This document shows positions 57,975 through 64,000 of a stretch of DNA of 64,000 bases, one piece after another. The notes under the pieces are model-generated. The model did no database searches, was not told the DNA's origin, and saw only the letters and a program-made list of their open reading frames with translations. How positions within the stretch are numbered: position 1 is the stretch's first letter; each line of letters begins with the position of its first letter. The translations under genes were made by a program, and so were the position numbers. Origin of the DNA: Solidesulfovibrio aerotolerans (GTDB taxonomy: Bacteria > Desulfobacterota > Desulfovibrionia > Desulfovibrionales > Desulfovibrionaceae); contig NZ_WVUD01000001.1 in NCBI RefSeq assembly GCF_009856865.1, positions 62,001 to 126,000 of the forward strand. Reading direction: 5' to 3'.

Positions 57975-60900
57975 ATGGCCAAATTGCACGAAACGCCGCT
58001 GCGCGATCTGCCGCCGGCAACGCTGCTCACCCTGGGGCTGTGGACCACGGCCGCCCAGGCAGCCGAAGCTTTGCTCGGGGCCGGGGTCGGCGAGGCCCTG
58101 GTGCTGGACGGCGGCCGGCCGCTCGGCGTGGTCACCACCCGGGGCTTGGCCCGGGTGCTGTGCCGCAACCCCGTTCAGGCCACCCATCTGGCCGTGCGCG
58201 ATGTCATGGACCCGGTGGCCGTTTCCCCGGCCAGCGACTTTCTTCCAGCCGCCTTGCGCCATCTGCTGGCTGCGCCGTCGCGGCGTCTGGCCGTGGTGGA
58301 TGCCACCGGCCGGGCGCTCGGCATGCTGGCACCGTATCACGTGGCCCGGTTGTGCGGTGCAAACGACGAGTTGGCCGACCGAACCGTGGCCAGCGTCATG
58401 GCCCGGTCCGTGGTCACGGGGGCGGTCGGCGAAAAGCTGACCGCAGTGCTCGGCCGCATGGTGCGCATGGGCGTGGGCGGCGTGGTGGTCACCGAAGACG
58501 ACAAGCCGCGCGGCATGTTCACCGCCCGCGACGCCGTGCGTCTGTTGGCCGGCGGCACGGTTGTCGAAGATGTGCTGGTGGACGCGGTCATGCGCGCTCC
58601 GGTGGCCGTGGTGTCTCCCCAGTTGCGTCTGGCCGAGGGTTTGGCCGGCATGGACGGCGCGGGCGCGGGACGCCTGGCCGTCACCGATCCGGCCGGCTAT
58701 CTGCTGGGGCTTCTCACCTGGACCGACGTGGCCGCCGCCCTGGCCCACATCCTGGCCGATGCCGAGGCCACGCGCCTTCGCGAGCAGGCCGAGCGCTACC
58801 GCGACCTTTACGACAGTGCCTCCCAGGGGCTTTTCCGTCTCGATCTGAAGGGCCGGCTGGTGGCCGCCAACACGACCCTGGCCCGGCTTTTCGGCTACCG
58901 GGACGTGGCCGACTGTCTGCGCCAGTCCCGGCAAAGCGCCCATCCCCTGCGCCTGGACGGGCCGGAGCGCCGCGAGACCCTCGTGCGTGCCCTGTCCCAG
59001 CCTGACGCCGTGGCTTTTGAAACCCAGGCGCTTGGCCGCGACGGCAGCGCCAAGCGCGTCTACTGCGTCATGCGGGCCGTGCGCGACGCCGTGGGGACGC
59101 CCACGCTCCTCGAAGGCTCCTGCGCCGATTTTCCCGTGGGTGTCCCCCCCGAATCCCTGGTCGCCGACGAAACCGGCTACCGGTCCATTGTCGAGCACCA
59201 GACCGAACTGATCTGCCGCTTTGCCCCTTCCGGCCGCCTGACGTTTGTCAACGCCGCCTTCGCCCGCTACTGGAGCAAGAGTCCCGAGGCCTGCGTGCAG
59301 GAGAATTTTCAGCCCGAAATCCATGCCGAGGATGCGGCGGTGATGGCCCGGCGCATTGCCGCGTTGTGTCCCCATCGCCCGACCACCGGGTTCGAGCATC
59401 GGGTGTTGCGCCCCGACGGCCGCATCCGCTGGCAGCGCTGGACCCATCGGGCCATTTTTGATGCTGCCGGCGAACTGGTCGAATATCAGGCTGTTGGCCG
59501 CGACATCACCTCGCGCAAGCTGGCCGAGGCCCGGTTGCGCCAGCAGCACGACCTTTCCCGGGCCATGCTCGAAGCCCTGCCCCTGCCGGTTTTTTTCAAA
59601 GACGCGGCCGGGCGCTACACCGGCTGCAACCGGGCCTTCGAGCGCCTGCTCGGCATGCCCTGCGGGCAGTCGCCCGGCGGTTCCCTGGACGCCCTGGTGT
59701 CGCAATTTGATTTCGCCCGGGAATGCGAGGAGGGCGATCAGGCCCTGCTGGCCCGGGGCGGCGGCCAGATTGTCGAGGCGGTGGTGGCCGGTCTGGCCGG
59801 TCCCCGCACCCTGGAAATGCACAAGACCGTGGTTGGCCAGGACGCGGGCGAGGCCGGGGCCGAAAGCGGCATTGTCGGCGTGGTGTTGGACGTCACCGAA
59901 CGCAAGCGGGTCGAAGCGGCGGCGAAGCGGGTACGCGACGAACTGGAAATGTCCTTGGCGGCCCGGACCGCCGAAAGCAGTCGCGTAAGCCGCCAGTTGG
60001 CCCTGGAAACCAGCCGCCGGGAAGAACTGGAAGAGGCCCTGCGCAGTCGGGAAAGCTTTCTTGATGTCGTCCTGGCCGGCATCCAGGACGGCGTGAGCGT
60101 CCTGTCCCCGGATATGGTCGTTCTTTCGGCCAACAGGGCGCTGCGGGCCATGTATGCCGGCCGGGGCGACCTGGACGGGCAGCGCTGCCACGAAATCTAC
60201 CACGGCCTGCCGGCACCGTGCCCGGACTGCCCGTCGCTGCGGGCCATGGCCACCCGCAAGCTGGCCATTGGCGTCGTGCACAAGGACGATCCGGCCGATT
60301 CCAGCGGCTGGGTGGAGCTTTTCTGTTATCCCCTGCTGGATGCGACCGGGGCGGTGACGGCCGTGGTCGAAATCGTGCGCGACGTCACGGCCGGCAAAAA
60401 GCTCGAAGCCGAACTGGCCGCCGCCCTGGAGCGGGCCGAAGCCGCCAGCCAGGCCAAGGGCGCTTTTCTGGCCAACATGAGCCACGAGATCCGAACGCCG
60501 CTTAATGCCGTGCTCGGCTACGTCCAGCTCATGCTGCGCGACCGCCTGGAACCCCGGCAGCGCGAACGCCTGGCCGTGGTTGAGGAGTCCGCTTCCACGC
60601 TGCTCTCCATCATCAATGACATTTTGGACTATTCCAAGATCGAGGCCGGCCGGCTGGAGATCAAGGCCGAGTCCTTCGATCTGCCGCGCTGTCTGGACGC
60701 CGTGGTCAAGGAGCAGGAAGTGCTGGCCCGGGACAAGGGCCTGCGGCTGGGGCTGGAATTGTGTGCGGAGTTGCCGAAAAATGTGCGCGGCGACGGTTTG
60801 CGCCTGCGCCAGATCCTGCGCAATCTGGTCAACAACGCCGTGAAATACACCGAGCAGGGCAGCGTGTCCCTGCGAGCCACCGTCCTTGAGCGCGACCCGG

Positions 60901-61985
60901 TGCCGGGGGGGGGTGGGGAGCGGGCGGTGCTGCGTTTTTCCGTCGTCGATACCGGTGTCGGCATCCCCGGCGAGCAGTTGGCCACCATCTTTGACAGCTT
61001 CACCCAGGTGGACGGCGGGCTGACCAAGCGGCAGGCCGGCACGGGCCTGGGGCTGGCCATCTGCCGCCGGCTGGCCGGGCTTATGAGCGGCGGGGTGTTC
61101 GTGGACAGCGTGCCGGGCAAGGGCAGCGTTTTCTGGCTGGACTGTCCCTTTGAACTGGCTCCGGCCGTGGGGCCCGGGGTGCGTTTCGACCCCTTTGCCG
61201 TGCCCCGGCGCGAACTGCCGCCGAGCCTGCGCATCCTGCTGGTGGAGGATAACCGGGTCAACCGTATTTTTGCTTCGGATCTGCTGGAAAGCCGGGGTCA
61301 TGAAGTGATTCTGGCGGAAAACGGCCGGGTGGCCCTGGAATACTTGGCCGCCCACGCCGTGGATGTGGTTCTTATGGATATCCAGATGCCGGTGATGGAC
61401 GGGCTGGCCGCCACCCGGGCCATCCGGGCCGGCCACATGGACATCGATCCGGGCTTGCCGGTGGTGGGGTTGTCGGCCTACGCCATGGATCAGGAGCGCG
61501 AGCGTTTCCTGGCCGCCGGTTTTGACGACTACATCATAAAGCCCATCGACGTGGAGCTGTTTTTTACGGTGGTGGCCCGGGTGCTGGCCCGGCGCGGCCG
61601 GCCTCCGGTGGGGGCGCTCCCCTGCGATGCGGCCCGCCTTGGCCCGATCATCGACACCGACGCCTTGGCTGCGCTCTACCGGGGCAAGGTCGGGCTCCTT
61701 ACCCGGGTCGGGCGGGAGTTCGTCTCGTCGGTGCCGGAGCAGCTTGAAGCCTTAAGCGCCGCCATGGGCCAGGGCGATCTTGCCGTATGCGAACGCGTGG
61801 CCCATACCCTGAAGGGCAATGCCGCCATGTTCGGGGCCGGGGCCATGCGCACACTGGCCGCCGAAGCCGAACTGGCCGCTGCGGCCGGTGATGTGGAGCT
61901 GGTCAGGACCCTGGCTCCGGCCCTGACCGACGCCTGTCAGGCCGTGGCCACGGGCATGGGCGAATTTCTCTGCCGGCTGGAGTAG
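57975..61985 (+). CDS. CBS-PAS hybrid histidine kinase with REC and HPt
   Basis: 1336 aa, no membrane segment. Four CBS motifs (about 10-260; [58 protein letters not shown]) are followed by PAS domains (about 270-385, 400-520, 535-660), a coiled coil, and a last PAS (about 690-810) bearing [19 protein letters not shown], a Cys-rich motif also seen in the kinase at 33661. His[21 protein letters not shown] (His near 837), HATPase ([30 protein letters not shown]), receiver (LVEDNRVNR, Asp near 1135 in [12 protein letters not shown]) and HPt ([14 protein letters not shown]) complete it. CBS domains suggest adenine nucleotide sensing. It sits within the glycan gene cluster. RBS GGGAG. Confidence 0.9.
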   Translation: MAKLHETPLRDLPPATLLTLGLWTTAAQAAEALLGAGVGEALVLDGGRPLGVVTTRGLARVLCRNPVQATHLAVRDVMDPVAVSPASDFLPAALRHLLAAPSRRLAVVDATGRALGMLAPYHVARLCGANDELADRTVASVMARSVVTGAVGEKLTAVLGRMVRMGVGGVVVTEDDKPRGMFTARDAVRLLAGGTVVEDVLVDAVMRAPVAVVSPQLRLAEGLAGMDGAGAGRLAVTDPAGYLLGLLTWTDVAAALAHILADAEATRLREQAERYRDLYDSASQGLFRLDLKGRLVAANTTLARLFGYRDVADCLRQSRQSAHPLRLDGPERRETLVRALSQPDAVAFETQALGRDGSAKRVYCVMRAVRDAVGTPTLLEGSCADFPVGVPPESLVADETGYRSIVEHQTELICRFAPSGRLTFVNAAFARYWSKSPEACVQENFQPEIHAEDAAVMARRIAALCPHRPTTGFEHRVLRPDGRIRWQRWTHRAIFDAAGELVEYQAVGRDITSRKLAEARLRQQHDLSRAMLEALPLPVFFKDAAGRYTGCNRAFERLLGMPCGQSPGGSLDALVSQFDFARECEEGDQALLARGGGQIVEAVVAGLAGPRTLEMHKTVVGQDAGEAGAESGIVGVVLDVTERKRVEAAAKRVRDELEMSLAARTAESSRVSRQLALETSRREELEEALRSRESFLDVVLAGIQDGVSVLSPDMVVLSANRALRAMYAGRGDLDGQRCHEIYHGLPAPCPDCPSLRAMATRKLAIGVVHKDDPADSSGWVELFCYPLLDATGAVTAVVEIVRDVTAGKKLEAELAAALERAEAASQAKGAFLANMSHEIRTPLNAVLGYVQLMLRDRLEPRQRERLAVVEESASTLLSIINDILDYSKIEAGRLEIKAESFDLPRCLDAVVKEQEVLARDKGLRLGLELCAELPKNVRGDGLRLRQILRNLVNNAVKYTEQGSVSLRATVLERDPVPGGGGERAVLRFSVVDTGVGIPGEQLATIFDSFTQVDGGLTKRQAGTGLGLAICRRLAGLMSGGVFVDSVPGKGSVFWLDCPFELAPAVGPGVRFDPFAVPRRELPPSLRILLVEDNRVNRIFASDLLESRGHEVILAENGRVALEYLAAHAVDVVLMDIQMPVMDGLAATRAIRAGHMDIDPGLPVVGLSAYAMDQERERFLAAGFDDYIIKPIDVELFFTVVARVLARRGRPPVGALPCDAARLGPIIDTDALAALYRGKVGLLTRVGREFVSSVPEQLEALSAAMGQGDLAVCERVAHTLKGNAAMFGAGAMRTLAAEAELAAAAGDVELVRTLAPALTDACQAVATGMGEFLCRLE

Positions 61986-62038
61986 GCGGGCTTCCCGCAA
62001 AGGCTGGCCGGGCGATCCAGAGCAAAGGATGGACGCTG

Positions 62039-62641
62039 ATGTCGCGCTGCGTTTTCTATCTTGTGCGCCACGCCCCGACCCTGTGGAACCTGGAGCGGCG
62101 CATTCAAGGCCAATGGGACAGCGAACTGGCCCCGGCCGGTCTGGCCGCGTGCGAAATCCTGGCCCCGCAGCTCGCCGGGCTGGCCCTGTCCCGCATTCTG
62201 GCCAGCGATCTCGGCCGGGCCAAGTCCACGGCCGGCATCCTAAATCGCGTCCTGCGCCTGCCGGTGACCCTGGACCGGCGGCTTCGCGAGCAGCATTTCG
62301 GCGAATGGACCGGCAAATACTGGCGCGACATCCCGGCCGCCGACATTGCCGCCGCCGAGGCGGCCGGCTGGCATTTCCAGCCCCACGGTGGCGAATCCCG
62401 GGCCGATGTGCGCTCCCGGGCCGAACACGCCCTCATTGACGCCGCCCGGGCCAATGCCGGGCGCAACGTGCTGGTGGTCACGCATCAGGGCGTGGTCAAG
62501 GCCGTGGTCTACCATCTGCTCGGCCGGGCCTATCTGCCGGACGAACCGCCGGCCTTTGACCGCCGCCTCATCCAGCAGGTGGTGTGCCAGGGCGGTGTCC
62601 TGACCCTTGGCCAGCTCGACATCGATCCGGCCGCATTGTGA
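62039..62641 (+). CDS. Histidine phosphatase (phosphoglycerate-mutase-like)
   Basis: 200 aa. Phosphoacceptor motif LVRHAPTLWN with His11 (A in place of the common G after RH), ILASDLGRAKSTAGIL, LREQHFGEWTGKYW and second His in VVTHQGVVKAVVYHLL. The family removes phosphate from small metabolites such as phosphoglycerate, alpha-ribazole phosphate or sugar phosphates. The gene overlaps the next (GTGA), which encodes a glycosyltransferase-like protein, so the substrate may be a sugar phosphate. Start has AAAGGATGG 8 bases upstream; ATG at 62030 is out of frame. Confidence 0.88.
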   Translation: MSRCVFYLVRHAPTLWNLERRIQGQWDSELAPAGLAACEILAPQLAGLALSRILASDLGRAKSTAGILNRVLRLPVTLDRRLREQHFGEWTGKYWRDIPAADIAAAEAAGWHFQPHGGESRADVRSRAEHALIDAARANAGRNVLVVTHQGVVKAVVYHLLGRAYLPDEPPAFDRRLIQQVVCQGGVLTLGQLDIDPAAL

Positions 62642-63837
62642 GAATCGCCCTCTACTGCCAGCATGTGCTGGGCATGGGGCATCTGTTTCGCACCCTGGAA
62701 ATCCTGGCCGCCCTGGACGGGCATAAGCGGCTGCTCATCCTTGGCGGCCCGGACACGCCGGCCGCGCTTCCGGCCGGGGTCCGTTTGCTGCGCCTGCCCC
62801 CCCTGGCCATGGACGCCGACTTTCGGGCCTTGACCCTGGCCGGGCCGGCCCTGGAAACGGCCAAGGCCACGCGGCGGGGGCGGCTTCTCGAGGCGTTGGC
62901 CGCCTTTTCCCCGGACGTTTTTTTCGTCGAACTCTATCCCTTTGGCCGTAAGGCCTTTGAATTCGAGCTGATCCCGGCCCTGACCGCTGTACGCGAAGGG
63001 CGGTTCGGACCGTGCCGCGCCGTGTGCGGCGTGCGCGACATTCTGGTCGAAAAAACCGATCAATCCGCCTACGAGGCCCGGGTGCTGGAGCGGCTGGCCC
63101 GGTATTTCGACGCTGTGTGCGTCCATGCCGACCCGGGGCTGTTTCCGCTCTCGGCCACCTTTGCCCGGGCCGGCGACATTGCCGTGCCGGTGGTGCATAC
63201 CGGGTATGTGGCCCCGCCGGCCATCCGCTCCCGGTCGGTTGCGGCGGTGCGCCGGGCGCTTGGTGTGGCGGCCGGGCAGGAACTGCTGGTGGCTTCGGCC
63301 GGCGGCGGCAAGGTGGGCTGGGAAGTGTTGGCCGCGACCCTGGCCGCCTGCCAGGAGCAGCCACGGCTGTCTGCGGCGGCGGTGCGGGTTTTTTCCGGGC
63401 CGTTTTGCGACGAGGGGGCTTTTGCCGGTCTGGCTGCGGCGGCCGGCAGGCTGCCGGACGCCCGGGTGGCCCGGTTCACCGACGGCTTTGCCGACATTCT
63501 GGCTGCGGCCGATCTGTCGGTGAGTCTGGCCGGCTACAACACGGTGATGGGTATTTTGGCCGCCGGCTGCCGGGGGCTGGTCGCGCCGTTTGACCAGAAC
63601 CGGGAGCAGCGGCTGCGGGCCACGCGCTTGGCCGAATTGGGGCTTTTGGGCGTCCTTGGGCCGCCCGATCTGGCCCCGGCGGTCCTGGCCGGGCGCATGG
63701 TTGCGGCACTTGGCGGACCGCCGCCGCCTGCGGGGGGTATCGATCTGGACGGAGCCCGGGGGACGGCCCGGTTTCTGGAAACCCTGGCGGCCGGCACCGG
63801 GGCCGGTCTAGCGTCTGAGAAAAAGCGCATCCCCTGA
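62638..63837 (+). CDS. MurG-like glycosyltransferase family protein
   Basis: 399 aa, GT-B fold. Opens VRIALYCQHVLGMGHLFRTLEILAAL, the GHxxR-type acceptor loop seen in UDP-glycosyltransferases related to MurG and PseG; C-terminal VASAGGGKVGWEVLAATLAACQ and FADILAAADLSVSLAGYNTVMGILAAGCRGLVAPF form the nucleotide-sugar site. GTG start overlaps the stop of the phosphatase gene. The last 30 bases overlap the convergent gene at 63808. Cytoplasmic, probably part of the same surface-glycan pathway as the transferases at 55452 and 56726. Confidence 0.82.
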   Translation: MRIALYCQHVLGMGHLFRTLEILAALDGHKRLLILGGPDTPAALPAGVRLLRLPPLAMDADFRALTLAGPALETAKATRRGRLLEALAAFSPDVFFVELYPFGRKAFEFELIPALTAVREGRFGPCRAVCGVRDILVEKTDQSAYEARVLERLARYFDAVCVHADPGLFPLSATFARAGDIAVPVVHTGYVAPPAIRSRSVAAVRRALGVAAGQELLVASAGGGKVGWEVLAATLAACQEQPRLSAAAVRVFSGPFCDEGAFAGLAAAAGRLPDARVARFTDGFADILAAADLSVSLAGYNTVMGILAAGCRGLVAPFDQNREQRLRATRLAELGLLGVLGPPDLAPAVLAGRMVAALGGPPPPAGGIDLDGARGTARFLETLAAGTGAGLASEKKRIP

Positions 63838-64000
63838 GGCGATACGTCCGGCTGCGTCCCGGAAAAAATCATACACCCCGACCAGCTCCAGCCCGAAACC
63901 TTCCAGATAGGCCGCAAGTTCCGGCAACAGGGCCTGTCCGGCGTAAAGCGGATAGAGCGCCGTCTCGGCCACCACCACCCGCACCCCGGACAGCAGGCCG
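63808..64000 (-). CDS. FkbM-like methyltransferase, C-terminal part (runs off the window)
   Basis: Only the last 63 residues are present. They read VVVAETALYPLYAGQALLPELAAYLEGFGLELVGVYD, then ASGDALFLRR, matching the C-terminal pattern of FkbM-type methyltransferases (LYxGQ, GF-LV, DALF). These methylate sugars or natural products and often lie in glycan clusters. The start is beyond position 64000. The end overlaps the convergent glycosyltransferase gene by 30 bases. Confidence 0.7.
   Translation of the reverse strand, partial: GLLSGVRVVVAETALYPLYAGQALLPELAAYLEGFGLELVGVYDFFRDAAGRIASGDALFLRR

Noticed and set aside
57516-61436. 1306-codon open frame on the minus strand
   Set aside because: It is the antisense shadow of the hybrid kinase gene; GC-rich third positions keep the opposite frame open. 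Its translation is low-complexity His/Gly/Gln-rich with no motif.

Overview
The window is GC-rich, tightly packed chromosomal DNA. Gene content points to a Desulfovibrionaceae-type sulfate reducer (Desulfovibrio/Solidesulfovibrio-like): many PAS/hybrid sensor kinases, a branched-chain-amino-acid-type ABC operon with acyl-CoA ligases, a Bat aerotolerance operon, flavin-based redox enzymes, and dispersed GCCTCCGGCGGCC repeats. The taxonomic call is an inference from content and style; no rRNA or marker gene is present. No tRNA, rRNA, CRISPR array, prophage or intact insertion sequence was seen.

Layout. 1-1100: a lower-GC patch with two small unidentified ORFs. 1100-10300 (minus): one operon, read from a promoter near 10280, encoding a CBS-ACT protein, LivG, an AMP-forming acyl-CoA synthetase, LivH, LivM, LivK, LivF and a PaaK-like ligase. 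It probably imports and CoA-activates an organic acid. 10500-13600: a decayed TolB-like fragment, an SH3 exported protein, ribB under an FMN riboswitch, and a small Pro/Cys-rich exported protein. 13800-16500: a STAS-like protein, a 55-aa membrane protein, and a NarL-type kinase/regulator pair. 16500-19300: an HxlR repressor divergent from a four-gene flavoenzyme operon. 19700-26000: a FIST-PP2C phosphatase, an AraC regulator with a divergent SBF-type transporter, and a YcgR/PilZ-like protein. 26000-32300 (minus): a Bat operon with apparent BatD-BatE and BatB-BatC fusions. Its MoxR ATPase lies apart at 37015 on the other strand. 32300-43400: FUSC exporter, sensor kinase, TPR lipoprotein, LysM protein, MoxR, a large Sel1 protein, a prepilin peptidase and a hybrid kinase. 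43500-53700: a 30-aa membrane protein, an unusual PEP-synthase-like phosphotransferase, hydroxypyruvate isomerase and tartronate-semialdehyde reductase, an SH3/M48 pair, a CHASE2 adenylate cyclase, a 35-aa membrane protein and a disulfide oxidoreductase. 53800-64000: a second oxidoreductase, two glycosyltransferases, a 1336-aa CBS-PAS hybrid kinase, a histidine phosphatase, a third glycosyltransferase and the end of an FkbM-like methyltransferase.

The most unusual non-coding feature is a family of hairpin repeats. Units carry the 13-bp end GCCTCCGGCGGCC next to a G/C-run palindrome and occur singly or as inverted pairs. Two of the pairs are exactly 170 bp long (23985-24154 and 27909-28078) and share their interior, so they look like a small non-autonomous repeat or BIME-like family. 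The most unusual proteins are the PEP-synthase-like enzyme without a recognisable PEP-binding barrel, the fused Bat proteins, a PaaK-like ligase lacking the normal AMP-binding loop, and two kinases that share a cysteine-rich PAS motif.
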